A stretch of 39,828 nt of DNA from Anaerolineae bacterium (GCA_027002405.1 JALWZT010000289.1:1-39828), one strand, 5' to 3'; positions 1 to 8,641 are shown, numbered from the stretch's first letter. Program-made: numbers and translations. The notes: a model not told the origin generated them from the sequence alone.

Positions 1-158
1 GGCATGTTGGCGGGCGCACCGCCCGAAGGGGGCCGCGGGGGCGGCGCGCCAGGTTTGGGCGCGCGGCGGTCCCGGGTGGGGGTGGAAGCCTGCTCCCGCG
101 GGCCCGATGAGGTGGTGCGGCGACGGCGTTTCGCCCGCACAGTGCGCTTTTCGCTCAT
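1..158 (-). CDS. Partial gene running off the left edge; Arg-rich N-terminus
   Basis: An ATG (156-158) is preceded by an AGAGGAAAT ribosome-binding site, and the frame stays open to the window edge (52 codons visible). The visible N-terminus is strongly basic (starts MSEKRTVRAKRRRR) and then Pro/Gly/Arg-rich and probably disordered. It starts 12 bases after the stop of the Gly-rich gene upstream, so it is likely co-transcribed with it. The product cannot be recognised because only the low-complexity leader is present. Such a leader could precede a membrane or nucleic-acid-binding domain, but that is a guess. Confidence 0.5.
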   Translation of the reverse strand, partial: MSEKRTVRAKRRRRTTSSGPREQASTPTRDRRAPKPGAPPPRPPSGGAPANM

Positions 159-170
159 ATTTCCTCTTGA

Positions 171-686
171 TTATTCCGACGCGTCGGCCGCGTCCGCGAG
201 CATCTGCATGGCGTCCTGCATCCCTGCCGCCACCTGCTCCTCAGCCAGGCCGGTCTCCTCCGCCACCTGGGCCACCACCTCGGACTCGTCCGCGAATTCT
301 GCATCCCAGTCATCGAAGTCCATACCGCTCAAATCGGAGGCGCCCGACCGCTTCATCTTGCTGGTGAGCATGGTGATGGCGCCCGAGACCAGGATCGCGG
401 CCTGGGAGGCGGGAATGCCCAGTTTCCCGGCCACCTGCTCGACGATATCGCCCACGATGGGTAGATTCATGAGCTGGTCCGCGCCCATTCCGGCCACATT
501 GCCCAGGAGGCCAACCAGATCGCCGCCCTGGCCAGGGGCCGCACCCAGCAGGGAGCCAAGCCCGCCCAGCGCGTCGCCGCCCGCGCCGCCAGCCAGGGAG
601 GAGGCCATGTCCATCATGCCGCCAAGGCCGCCTTTTTCGTCATCGTCTGAGCCACCAAGAAGGGAACCGAAGGGTTGGTAAGCCAT
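171..686 (-). CDS. Gly-rich hypothetical protein with acidic C-terminus
   Basis: This 171-residue protein starts at the ATG at 684-686 rather than the longer frame beginning at 782, because the longer form would overlap the upstream gene. Residues 10-70 are Gly/Leu/Met-rich low complexity with repeated GGLG/LLG patterns. A helical stretch around residues 75-105 (QVAGKLGIPASQAAILVSGA) loosely resembles the DUF937/YidB type, where a GIP-type turn joins helices. The C-terminal 55 residues are acidic (DFDDWDAEFADESE). No signal peptide or catalytic motif is visible. It lies 52 bases downstream of a small membrane protein gene and just upstream of the edge gene, probably as one transcript. Function is unknown and the DUF937 resemblance is weak. 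Confidence 0.7.
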   Translation of the reverse strand: MAYQPFGSLLGGSDDDEKGGLGGMMDMASSLAGGAGGDALGGLGSLLGAAPGQGGDLVGLLGNVAGMGADQLMNLPIVGDIVEQVAGKLGIPASQAAILVSGAITMLTSKMKRSGASDLSGMDFDDWDAEFADESEVVAQVAEETGLAEEQVAAGMQDAMQMLADAADASE

Positions 687-738
687 GAGAAAATCTCTTT
701 GGGTAAGGTGAAAGGATGGGTGTACCACGAACAACGCC

Positions 739-1149
739 TCATTGAAATTGATTCGTATAAGGCTTGACGATATAGAGCACAAGAATCATAGGCAGCAAGC
801 CGCCCATGATCATGCCCCACATCGCCGCTCCGGCCGTGGCAAAGATCACAAAGGCAAGGACAGTGATGGCAATCGTAGCGACAATGTACAGATAGAGCCC
901 CCACTTCTTCCAAAACCACATGAGCACGCCGCCCACCACGCTGACCACGGCCGATAGCCAGGTCAGGCCAATGAGTACAATCGGCGCGTCAGGGGAGAGT
1001 GTTCCCTTGAGGGAGTGGATGGCTATCGCCAGAATCACATTGGATACGATGATGAGCAGAATGGCGAAGGTAAGCAAGCCGCCACGCTTTGGAGAAGTCC
1101 CCGGGGATGAGGGGGAGGGTCCATGTTTTCGAGATTTCGACTTCGACAT
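739..1149 (-). CDS. Small four-helix integral membrane protein
   Basis: This 136-residue protein has a Ser/Lys/Pro-rich cytosolic-looking N-terminus (residues 1-24) followed by about four hydrophobic segments, near residues 25-47, 55-77, 84-106 and 108-128. The pattern is that of a small polytopic inner-membrane protein with no recognisable catalytic motif. The start is supported by AAAGGAG six bases before the ATG and by a promoter with -35 and -10 boxes 17 bases apart just upstream. The genes that follow it on the same strand are a Gly-rich protein and the edge gene. The family was not recognised, and no function is proposed. Confidence 0.75.
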   Translation of the reverse strand: MSKSKSRKHGPSPSSPGTSPKRGGLLTFAILLIIVSNVILAIAIHSLKGTLSPDAPIVLIGLTWLSAVVSVVGGVLMWFWKKWGLYLYIVATIAITVLAFVIFATAGAAMWGMIMGGLLPMILVLYIVKPYTNQFQ

Positions 1150-1178
1150 AAGCGCTCCTTTGAGAAATGATGATGGCT

Positions 1179-1207
1179 ATTTTAACAATTCTGGGAGGAA
1201 GACCCAA
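1179..1207 (-). promoter_or_regulatory. Sigma-70-type promoter for the small membrane protein operon
   Basis: Read on the minus strand, TTGGGT (1202-1207), a 17-base spacer and TAAAAT (1179-1184) lie about 30 bases before the ATG at 1149. Spacing is optimal and the -10 is one mismatch from consensus. Confidence 0.55.
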
Positions 1208-1229
1208 TTTGGGCTACCATGAAAATAGA

Positions 1230-1260
1230 GTAATCAGTGATCAGTTATCAGTAATCAGTA
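1230..1260. repeat. ATCAGT-type short tandem repeat
   Basis: This is a run of TAATCAGTGATCAGTTATCAG-like 6-8-base units. The same unit recurs at 7539-7568, 7701-7716, 9366-9404, 16815-16844, 28050-28093, 28187-28217, 28527-28557 and 36285-36305, always between or at the ends of genes. Confidence 0.8.
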
Positions 1261-1262
1261 GA

Positions 1263-1456
1263 GCCTTGCGACGTCATTCCGAGGGAGCGAAGCGACCGAG
1301 GCATGTCCTGAGCCTGTCCTGAACGAAGTGAAGGACCTCGCCGAAGGAAATCTAGCGAAGCGCAAAAACCACGGCATGGCGCTCGCTTCGCTCGCTAGAT
1401 GCCCTTCGATTCCTCAGGACAGGCTTCGCTCCCTTCGGTTGCTCAGCATGACGAAC
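1263..1456. repeat. Fold-back, MITE-like element with imperfect terminal inverted repeats
   Basis: The left end contains CGTCATTCCGAGGGAGCGAAGC. The right end, in reverse complement, reads CGTCATGCTGAGCAACCGAAGGGAGCGAAGC, so the ends pair imperfectly over about 25-30 bases. The interior repeats CCTGAGCCTGTCCTG and GAACGAAGTGAAGGAC blocks in both orientations. No transposase frame is present. Together with the flanking short repeats and a partial copy of the 190-bp element at 1497-1530, this accounts for the gene-free stretch 1150-1556. The C-rich/GAAGC wording is common among non-autonomous elements in environmental bacteria. Confidence 0.5.
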
Positions 1457-1556
1457 ATCTGCAAAATCAGCGCTGCGAAGCATCGGCGCAAATCTGCGTT
1501 CTATTTTCATCGTGATGCATGGGGGCCATGGCCCGGCTCCTTCATAAGGAACGCTC

Positions 1557-4500
1557 TTATGGGCTTACCAAGGCCCGCAGGCGTTCGACCTGATAGCCTG
1601 AAAGATGATGGGCCGTCGTGATCAAGCGAATCAGATCATAGCAATGGACCAGGGTTCGCAGAACTTGCCGTCGATCTTCGGGCTCGGTTACCAGTTCCAG
1701 GGCGGCGATACTGAAAAGGCTGTGCAATAGATTCTCCATGGCTTCTTTGTTATACCATACTACACCCTGATACAAATTCGTCCCCAGATACCGCCGGATA
1801 TCTTCATCTTCCAAAAGCGCATTCACCAGGGCACGCGGACGGGCCGAGTAAGGTTGGGTCATGATCCGGGGATTGAGATGCCAGTTTTGCCAGCCAATGA
1901 GAATCCCCACCAAAGTGGCGATCTGTTGGCCGCGAAAGGCATCGAGTCCCCATGCTTGCAGACTTGCACTCAGTTCTTCATCCAACAACCATGCATGGTA
2001 CCAGGCCCGAGCTTGAGCGGCCGTGTTCTCGCTGGGCGCCACCTCCCCTAACCGATGAAGCAAGGCATAACTGATCAGGGCGAGCCAGGCCCCCTGATCA
2101 GTGTCTTTGAACCCTTCCAACAGAAAAGCGACGGCTTCCCGGTATTTGCGCGAACGTGGCCAGGGGAAATGACGGGCAATGTGAGGTAAACGCAACGCGG
2201 CCCGGAGTTCCACCAATGTCTGGATGGCCAACGTGCGGGCATCCGGGGAAGAAAGCGCAGGGGGAAAAGCAGAAGAGGGAGGGGAGGGTTCCGAAGGTTG
2301 AGCTGAAGTTGGCGGGGTTTGGGATTCGGTCTGGGCCAAGGCCTCCAGCCGACGGCGTAAAATGTCTACATCCAGATCATCTTCCTGGCTTTGGGAAACC
2401 GCGAATCGAGCCGCTTCTTCCCAAAAAGCCTGGATTTGCGTCAGGAAGTGGGCATCCCACACTTTTTCCTGGGGCGGGGCCAGGGGGGCCTGATCACTGC
2501 GCTGGGCCAATAGTTGGTGTAAAAGCTCGGGGGCAAAAAGCGCGCGAAAGCGCTGATGCAAGGGCTTCAGCTCCTGACGCCGCAGCATGTGTTCAATGCT
2601 GGGGACACCGCGGCCTTGCAGTTCCGTAGCCAATTGAGCGTACCGGCCATCGCTATCATACACCACTCGCCAATCCAGAAAGACCAGACGTTGGTATGCA
2701 TGCAGCTCCACATGAAGCCCCTCGCGGGCGAGTTGGGCCGCGTTGTGGATGTGCTCCAGGCCAGAAAGCATTTCTCGGAAGATGACAAAAGCCGCGGGGT
2801 CATGGGGCAAAGCCAGGCCCTGGGCCAGGGTTTCTTGATGCAGGGTTTTATCCGGGCCTTTGAAAGGAACCGATATCCGTATCCGCCCCTGGGTTTCGGC
2901 ATAGGCGTTATGATACACCACCAGGGCCCGATCATCGCCCGAACGGTTGGAATATGCCAACACGTTCTCATTCACCCCCGTCTCTGTCTCGAAATCGTAA
3001 AGACGGAAGTGCGCGACCTCCGCGAACAGACGACGCCGCTTGAGGAGAGGGACGATCTCCCGATAATGGCGCTGCAAAAGCGCGGTGTCGGGGATTTCGT
3101 CGTGATAGGCGCGGCGGTATTCCATCCCATATTTTTCTTCAAATCCTTCGAACTGGCCATGCCCGATCAGGGGCAGGCCGGGCACGGTGGCCAAAACAGT
3201 AAAGACGCCGAAATACTTATCCCCCTTGCCAAATTGGAGGGCGGCGGGCTCCTCATCGGGGTTGGTCATGAAGTTGACATACCGCTTCAGGATTTCGGGA
3301 TCAAAGGCCAGGGTCTCTTTCAGTTGGTTTCGATACTTGGCATTATCCTCATCCCGCAGCATGTGCATGAACGCGCTGTTGTAGACCCGATGCATGCCCA
3401 GGGTACGGACGAAATATCCCTCCATCAGCCAAAAGGCTTCGGCCAAAAGCAAGGTGTCCGGCGCGTCGGCTGCGATCCGTTCCACCACCTCTCGCCAGAA
3501 TTCCTGAGGCATACGCCGTTCGAATTCGTCCCGGGGCATGGCAAATGCGGCCCGGGAGGGGATGGCGCCGCCCTGGCCTGGTTCGGGCCACCACAGACGG
3601 CGGATGTGGCGTTTGACCAGGGTCATGGCCGCGTCAAAGCGAATGATAGGGAATTGGCGGGCCACATGGAGGATGGTTTGGATCACCGCTTCCCGGGTTT
3701 CGGGGTTGAGGTAGTCCAGTTGCGCGGTATCGTTCCAGGGCATGTCTGCGCCGTCATTCCCATGATAGATGTAACGCACATCGCCCGTGTGGTTATCCAC
3801 CCGTTTGAACACCACCGCCGCGTCACTGCGGTCGTAGTAATGGTCTTCCAGGAAGATGCTCACTCGGGGATCATCACATAAATCCGGGCCGTGGAAGGTG
3901 TAATGGGGGAAGGGGGCATAAGGTAAAGAAAGGAAACGATCCGGATGTTCAATGACCCAACGGGAGTCAATAGCCATGTGGTTGGGAACCATATCGGAAG
4001 CCAGGCGGATTCCCCGTTGCCAGGCCCGGGCGCGCAGGTTTTCCAATGCAGGTTCTCCCCCCAGGTCTTCAGCGATGACATAGTCATCAATGGCGTAGGC
4101 CGAGGCCGCGGCCTCGGGATTCCCGGTCATTTGTTTGATGCGTTGCGACGCGCGGCTGCGCCGCCACAGGCCGATGAACCAGAGCCCCGTGATGCCGCGC
4201 TGGGCCAGAGTATCCAACTCTTCGTCGGGGATTTGATCCAGGCGGGTTATGGGGCGGCCATACTGACGAGAGAGCTGCCACAACCAGACATACGTGTTCT
4301 TGGCCAGCAGCACGACTTGAGGCATCCAATGGGTATCGGGGGTGTAGTTTTCGGGCTCTTCCTCCAGCCAGCTCAAATCGGGAGGAGGTGTGGGGCCGGG
4401 GGGGCCTCCTCGTGGGCGGGTTTCTTCGGCATAAAAGTCCAACCCTAGGAGTAATTTGAGGGCCAGGTCCCCCAGCCAGGGCGCCCAATGTTCCCGGATG

Positions 4501-5177
4501 TAACGCAACTGCCCTTCGAGAGAGTCTGGGGAGGCCAGAATAGGCTCTAAAAGCAGGTCGATGAGGTTTTTGCCCGTATGGGCGAAACCCGGTTGTGCAG
4601 CCAAAAAATCTCGTAGTTCCTGGATTGCAGCGAGGTAGGGGGCTGCCTGGGTTAATGGGGTGTCGTCAAAAAGGTCTCGATAAGGTGAAGCCGCGGGGTT
4701 CTGATTCAGAACCCACAAAAGGATGAGTTCTTCCAGGGCCATTTCGCGATGGGAAAGGCCCTGGCTCCACCCTTGCAGCCATGTTTCCACGGACATCTGG
4801 CCATGATACACGGCCAGAGGAGGGAAATGCTGCAAGAAGGTGCGCAAAAGGGCTTCGACCCTATCCTCGCCCAACGCGGCTTGCACGTGTTGCAATCCCC
4901 GAGCCAGAAGAGCTGGGTCCACTTGCTGGCGGTAGCGATGGATCAGCACGTGCATGATCTCATCCATCAGGCCCAAGGCGTAGATATCGGAGGCGCGGAC
5001 CGGTGCTTTGCCCTGGGCGTGCCCTTTTTGGTTTATGGCATGAGCGAAGCGCTGAGCTGCTTGATAATCCGCGAGGATAACCCGGCCGTCATAAGCAAAA
5101 AGGGACTCGTCAAATTGGTAGGTTTCGCGGGCCTCTCGAGCTACATGGAATTCAAAATGGGCCTGGTAGGAAGTCAT
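1557..5177 (-). CDS. GH13 alpha-amylase-family protein with long flanking domains
   Basis: This 1206-residue protein has an alpha-amylase (beta/alpha)8 barrel near residues 315-790, extra N-terminal helical sequence (1-300) and a long helical C-terminus (about 900-1206) joined by a Pro/Ser-rich linker near 960-985. Conserved GH13 regions are visible: region I DMVPNH (Asp395), region II IIRFDAAM with the nucleophile Asp515, region III LLLAEAFW with the acid/base Glu580, and region IV NFMTNPDEE with Asp641. The usual His before that Asp is replaced by Pro, so the acceptor or transition-state contacts differ. The likely substrate is an alpha-glucan or maltosyl donor, but specificity cannot be read. 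The start is supported by GGGAGG six bases before the ATG. There is no signal peptide, so it is probably cytosolic. It stands alone, flanked by repeats. Confidence 0.85.
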   Translation of the reverse strand: MTSYQAHFEFHVAREARETYQFDESLFAYDGRVILADYQAAQRFAHAINQKGHAQGKAPVRASDIYALGLMDEIMHVLIHRYRQQVDPALLARGLQHVQAALGEDRVEALLRTFLQHFPPLAVYHGQMSVETWLQGWSQGLSHREMALEELILLWVLNQNPAASPYRDLFDDTPLTQAAPYLAAIQELRDFLAAQPGFAHTGKNLIDLLLEPILASPDSLEGQLRYIREHWAPWLGDLALKLLLGLDFYAEETRPRGGPPGPTPPPDLSWLEEEPENYTPDTHWMPQVVLLAKNTYVWLWQLSRQYGRPITRLDQIPDEELDTLAQRGITGLWFIGLWRRSRASQRIKQMTGNPEAAASAYAIDDYVIAEDLGGEPALENLRARAWQRGIRLASDMVPNHMAIDSRWVIEHPDRFLSLPYAPFPHYTFHGPDLCDDPRVSIFLEDHYYDRSDAAVVFKRVDNHTGDVRYIYHGNDGADMPWNDTAQLDYLNPETREAVIQTILHVARQFPIIRFDAAMTLVKRHIRRLWWPEPGQGGAIPSRAAFAMPRDEFERRMPQEFWREVVERIAADAPDTLLLAEAFWLMEGYFVRTLGMHRVYNSAFMHMLRDEDNAKYRNQLKETLAFDPEILKRYVNFMTNPDEEPAALQFGKGDKYFGVFTVLATVPGLPLIGHGQFEGFEEKYGMEYRRAYHDEIPDTALLQRHYREIVPLLKRRRLFAEVAHFRLYDFETETGVNENVLAYSNRSGDDRALVVYHNAYAETQGRIRISVPFKGPDKTLHQETLAQGLALPHDPAAFVIFREMLSGLEHIHNAAQLAREGLHVELHAYQRLVFLDWRVVYDSDGRYAQLATELQGRGVPSIEHMLRRQELKPLHQRFRALFAPELLHQLLAQRSDQAPLAPPQEKVWDAHFLTQIQAFWEEAARFAVSQSQEDDLDVDILRRRLEALAQTESQTPPTSAQPSEPSPPSSAFPPALSSPDARTLAIQTLVELRAALRLPHIARHFPWPRSRKYREAVAFLLEGFKDTDQGAWLALISYALLHRLGEVAPSENTAAQARAWYHAWLLDEELSASLQAWGLDAFRGQQIATLVGILIGWQNWHLNPRIMTQPYSARPRALVNALLEDEDIRRYLGTNLYQGVVWYNKEAMENLLHSLFSIAALELVTEPEDRRQVLRTLVHCYDLIRLITTAHHLSGYQVERLRALVSP

Positions 5178-5235
5178 GCCATGCCTCCCGTTTTGAGGAT
5201 ACCCGTCATCGAAGCTAGGGAACGTCTGCTATGTA

Positions 5236-5642
5236 AATAGGATTCGGATCAGGATTAGGATTGAGGTCGTCAGGCCGACGTTGGGCGAGGCGGCAACGGG
5301 CGTGATGCGTGAAACGTGAAACGTCAGGTCATGACGCATGACGTTTGACGCTTGACGAAGTCGGCTTCCCGCGCCAACTTGGCCGCGAGATGTTTTCTTC
5401 GGTATCGGCGCGGGCGAGCCTGCCGTTGGACTGCTTTGTAAATAGGATTCGGATCAGGATTAGGATTGAGGTCGTCAGGACGACGTTGAGCGAGGCGACA
5501 ACGGACGTGATGCGTGAAACGTAAAACGTGAGAGCCTTACGCATCACGCATTACGCATCCCGGGCTCGGCTTCCCGCGCCAGCCTGGCCGCGAGGCGTTT
5601 TCCTCGGTATCGGCGAGCCGCCGCTCGTGGCGACTTCAATGT
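5236..5642 (+). repeat. Two head-to-tail copies of the ~200-bp composite repeat
   Basis: Copy 1 (about 5236-5433) and copy 2 (about 5434-5642) each run from GTAAATAGGATTCGGATCAG through a GTGATGCGTGAAACGT hairpin region to GGCCGCGAG...GTTTTC...GGTATCGGCG and a GC-rich end. The second copy starts exactly where the first ends. Other copies lie at 18286-18452 (reversed), 28268-28476, 29503-29697 and, partly, 17160-17266. Within most copies CGTGATGCGT and ACGCATCACG form a 10-base-pair inverted repeat. This fills most of the gene-free stretch 5178-5749. Confidence 0.75.
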
Positions 5643-5691
5643 AACACGCCCCCGCGTGAACGGCAAAATATCATGATGGCGCAACTGAAGG

Positions 5692-5722
5692 TTGGCTGTT
5701 TTGCCCTAAAATATGGTATGAT
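5692..5722 (+). promoter_or_regulatory. Extended -10 promoter of the polyprenyl-synthase-like gene
   Basis: TATGAT (5717-5722) is preceded by TGG, giving an extended -10 element. A weak TTGGCT box (5692-5697) lies 19 bases upstream. The predicted transcript starts near 5729, about 20 bases before the gene start, and no ribosome-binding site is visible in that short leader. Confidence 0.45.
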
Positions 5723-5749
5723 CCATGTGCCTCGCTTTCCTCATGTTTG

Positions 5750-6487
5750 ATGACCATGTTCGATAAACGCAACCTCCAAAAGATCTCCCCTGCCGCTGTC
5801 GTGGAATCCAATCTAGAATGGCTTTTGGGAGATGATCTCGCGCTGGTTCGTCAGATCATCCAGGCACGCATCCAAACCCAGTATCCATTGGTTAATGAGG
5901 TGTTACATGATTATGCGCCTGAGTATTTGCCTCGAGCCATCATTGTATTAGGGACCAGTCGTTTAGGGCGGGCCTCGCGCGATCATCGCACGGCGTTGGC
6001 TGCGGCCATTGAGCTTCTACACACAGCCGTCATGGTGCATGAGCTGATTCCCCGGGGAGAGGTGGTGGTGGATGAAGGGCAGCGGATAATGATGGGGAGT
6101 GTGATCCTTATTGGAGATTATTGTTTCAGCCAGGCATCCACACTGGCTGCATCCACGGAGAATCCCGCGGTGGTGGCTGCTTTTGCCAATGCGTTGGCCC
6201 GGCTTTCGGAACGCCGGGTGCGAGTTTTGCTGGAAAATCCGCATCAGCCTCATCATGATGAAGCTATCCTTTACGCAGCCGCGGCCGAGGTGGGGGCATT
6301 GCTGGCCGGGTTGCCCAAACCTCTACGCTATGCCTTAAGCGAAGCCGCGGCCTCCTTTGGCGAGGTGCTATCTGATTCCGAGACTTCCGTGTCCGAAGCC
6401 TTTCTCTATCTGGAATCGCTGACCAAAGAATGGCCTGGGGTCAAGCCTTTAAGCGCCTGGCTGCGAGGACACGGCCCTATGGTTTAA
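5750..6487 (+). CDS. Degenerate trans-prenyltransferase-like protein lacking DDxxD motifs
   Basis: This protein of about 245 residues resembles the N-terminal two thirds of IspA/IspB-type polyprenyl diphosphate synthases: AAIELLHTAVMVHELI corresponds to the helix that normally reads LELIHTASLVHDDV, and GDYCFSQAS to GDYLLAKA. The first aspartate-rich motif is absent (VHELIPRG instead of VHDDxxD) and the usual Arg-Arg after it is missing. It ends at the length where the second DDxxD would be expected. It therefore cannot bind Mg-diphosphate in the normal way. It could be a non-catalytic partner of a real synthase or a repurposed fold. The start is uncertain: TTG 5747, ATG 5750 and ATG 5756 are all possible and none has a clear ribosome-binding site. 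The gene lies 51 bases before a P1 peptidase gene. Confidence 0.65.
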   Translation: MTMFDKRNLQKISPAAVVESNLEWLLGDDLALVRQIIQARIQTQYPLVNEVLHDYAPEYLPRAIIVLGTSRLGRASRDHRTALAAAIELLHTAVMVHELIPRGEVVVDEGQRIMMGSVILIGDYCFSQASTLAASTENPAVVAAFANALARLSERRVRVLLENPHQPHHDEAILYAAAAEVGALLAGLPKPLRYALSEAAASFGEVLSDSETSVSEAFLYLESLTKEWPGVKPLSAWLRGHGPMV

Positions 6488-6538
6488 TGGAAGGACTGTA
6501 TTCCCCGCGAGGGCGTCCAGAAATAGCGGAGTATGCCC

Positions 6539-7513
6539 ATGCAACACGCTTTGACTGACGTCTTTGGCATTCGCGTAGGCCATTGGACAGACCAGGAAGG
6601 AGGGACGGGGTGCACGGTGGTGTTGTGCCCCCAAGGGGCTGTGGCCGGTGTGGATGTCCGTGGCGGGGCCCCGGCCACGCGCGAAACCGATTTGCTTCAT
6701 CCCACCTGCACGGTGCAAGAAGTGCATGCTATCGTGCTGAGTGGGGGGAGTGCGTTCGGTTTGGCCGCGGCCTATGGCGTCATGCGTTGGCTGGAGGAAC
6801 GAGGGTATGGGTTTGATGCAGGGGTGGCAAAGGTTCCTATCGTGCCCGCGGCGTCCATCTTCGACCTCCCCGTAGGACGGGCCGACGCGCGCCCCGATGC
6901 TGCCGCGGGATACGCGGCCAGCCAGGCCGCGCATGATGGCCCCGTGGCCGAAGGAAATGTGGGCGCGGGGACAGGCGCCACGGTGGGAAAGATTTTGGGC
7001 TTTAGTCAAGCCACCAAGGGAGGGTTGGGCACCGCGAGTAAAGTACTGGCTAATGGGATCATCGTCGCAGCCCTGGCCGTGGTCAATGCCGTGGGGGATG
7101 TCATCGATCCTGAAACAGGGGCTATCCTGGCAGGGGCTCGCCGCCCCATCATGGGAGGATTTGCGAATTCAGAAACTTTTATCCAAAGTAAAACGGGCCA
7201 GACCCTTCAAAGCCTGGTGGATAAACGGAGCAACACAACCCTGGCTGTGGTGGCTACCAATGTGCGGCTGGATAAGGCTCAAGCGACACGGGTGGCCATG
7301 ATGGCCCACGATGGCCTGGCTCGCGTGATCCGCCCCAGTCATCATCCCTTGGATGGGGATGTCATTTTTGCTCTTTCTCTTGGAGACAGGCAGGCGGATG
7401 TGGGGATTGTGGGAACCGCGGCCGCGCAAGTTGTGGCCCAGGCTGTGGTGCGGGGAGTGCTCATGGCTGACTCGTTACATGGCATCCCTGCCGCGCGCGA
7501 TCTGATGAGCTGA
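6539..7513 (+). CDS. P1 family (DmpA/Rv1333-like) peptidase or aminopeptidase
   Basis: This 324-residue protein belongs to the P1/DmpA family of N-terminal-nucleophile hydrolases. Members cleave themselves into two subunits and act as L-aminopeptidases, D-esterases or amidases. Visible family motifs are GVDVRGGAPATRETD near the N-terminus, LSGGSAFGLAAAYGVM, GNVGAGTGATVGK and the nucleophile region SNTTLAVVATN (Asn232-Thr233-Thr234), where self-cleavage would expose a Thr. The start is set to ATG 6539 because GGAG lies seven bases upstream; the in-frame ATG at 6533 is too close to it. There is no signal peptide, so it is cytosolic. The substrate is unknown. It follows the prenyltransferase-like gene on the only plus-strand transcript here. 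Confidence 0.88.
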   Translation: MQHALTDVFGIRVGHWTDQEGGTGCTVVLCPQGAVAGVDVRGGAPATRETDLLHPTCTVQEVHAIVLSGGSAFGLAAAYGVMRWLEERGYGFDAGVAKVPIVPAASIFDLPVGRADARPDAAAGYAASQAAHDGPVAEGNVGAGTGATVGKILGFSQATKGGLGTASKVLANGIIVAALAVVNAVGDVIDPETGAILAGARRPIMGGFANSETFIQSKTGQTLQSLVDKRSNTTLAVVATNVRLDKAQATRVAMMAHDGLARVIRPSHHPLDGDVIFALSLGDRQADVGIVGTAAAQVVAQAVVRGVLMADSLHGIPAARDLMS

Positions 7514-7538
7514 AGCCAGCGCCGGGGGAAAAATAGAG

Positions 7539-7716
7539 TAATCAGTGATCAGTAATCAGTAATCAGTGGGAATCTGCGTTGCATCTGCGTTCTATTTTCA
7601 TCGTTATGTGGTGAGCTATTGCTCATGGTGACTGTTCGATCAGGATTAGGATTAGGATTAGGATTGAGGATTGTCAGGGCGAGGTTAGGCGCGAGCATGA
7701 GTAATCAGTGATCAGT
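7539..7716. repeat. Mosaic of short repeats between convergent genes
   Basis: Between the P1 peptidase and miaA lie an ATCAGT repeat (7539-7568), a reversed fragment of the 190-bp element (7575-7640, GCTATTGCTCATGG hairpin), GGATTA-type hexamers (7641-7670) and a second ATCAGT repeat (7701-7716). The last supplies the miaA stop codon. No T-tailed terminator was found for either convergent transcript. Confidence 0.7.
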
Positions 7717-8641
7717 CACAGGGGGGCAATGCTTGTTGGACCCAGGTCAGGATGGTCTCGGGTGGGGTTTCTTCCAGATCGAACCAATGGATATGGGGAT
7801 CGCTGAGCCGGAACCAGTTGTATTGGCGGCGAATAAAAGCCCGAGTGGCCCGCTGGATGCGTCGTTTGGTCTTTTCCAGGGTATAGACCCCGGCCAAATA
7901 GGCCGCGATCTCTCGATATCCCAAACTGCTGAAGCTGGGGAGATGCGGGGTATACCCTGCCATCAAAAGTCGTTGGACTTCATCCACCCAACCGGCCTGG
8001 AACATGGCTTCGATGCGCCGATCCGCCCGGGCATAGAGCAGGGGCCGGGGCCGGGTCAGGCCAATCTGGAGGACGCGCCAGGGGGGCGGGCGTCGGCCGC
8101 GCTGTTCGCTAAAGGGCCGGCCCGTCACCAGGGTGACTTCCAGGGCACGGATGACACGGCGCAGGTTGCGATAGTCAATGCTCTGGGCGCTGGCTGGATC
8201 AAGGGCCTGCAAGCGGGCAAAAACCGCCTCTTTTCCCTGTTCTTGGGCCAATTGCTCCAGGGATCGGCGTAGTTCGGGCTGGGGGGGCACTCGGGGGATC
8301 TGCCAGCCTTCGAGCACGGCTCGTACATATTGGCCTGTGCCTCCCACCAGCAGGGGGAGCCGGCCCCGGGCCAGGATGTTGTGGATGGCGGCTTCGGCCA
8401 GACGTTTATATTCCCCCAGGCTGATGGTTTCATCGGGGTTGCGGATATCGATGAGGTGATGAGGCACCATGGCCCGTTCCTGGGGAGTGACCTTGGCCGT
8501 GCCGATATCCATGCCCCGGTACACCTGCCGCGAGTCCGCGGAAACGATCTCTCCACCCAAAGCGCGGGCCAGAAGAAGGGACGTTTCTGTCTTGCCCACG
8601 GCCGTGGGGCCGACCAGGGCTAAAACCACATTTTCTGCCAT
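7712..8641 (-). CDS. miaA: tRNA dimethylallyltransferase
   Basis: This 309-residue enzyme transfers the dimethylallyl group to N6 of A37 in tRNAs reading UNN codons. The P-loop GPTAVGKT is at residues 11-18, followed by SADSRQVYRGMDIGTAK (catalytic Asp around 36) and GGTGQYVRAVLEGW, all diagnostic of MiaA. The C-terminal RRQYNWFR matches the tRNA-binding end of the family, and length is normal. ATG 8639-8641 is chosen over the upstream ATG at 8656 because GGGA lies six bases before it. The gene starts inside the end of yraN (22 bases overlap), implying translational coupling. Its TGA stop lies in an ATCAGT-type repeat, so the exact C-terminus may differ between relatives. Confidence 0.95.
   Translation of the reverse strand: MAENVVLALVGPTAVGKTETSLLLARALGGEIVSADSRQVYRGMDIGTAKVTPQERAMVPHHLIDIRNPDETISLGEYKRLAEAAIHNILARGRLPLLVGGTGQYVRAVLEGWQIPRVPPQPELRRSLEQLAQEQGKEAVFARLQALDPASAQSIDYRNLRRVIRALEVTLVTGRPFSEQRGRRPPPWRVLQIGLTRPRPLLYARADRRIEAMFQAGWVDEVQRLLMAGYTPHLPSFSSLGYREIAAYLAGVYTLEKTKRRIQRATRAFIRRQYNWFRLSDPHIHWFDLEETPPETILTWVQQALPPCD

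Noticed and set aside
4-681. Long plus-strand open frame (225 codons) over the Gly-rich gene
   Set aside because: It is antisense to the better-supported minus-strand gene with ribosome-binding site; composition is Ser/Pro/Arg-rich as expected for a shadow in high-GC DNA.
7641-7670. Telomere or origin because of GGATTA repeats
   Set aside because: The same hexamers recur at many intergenic sites and have no other replication features.
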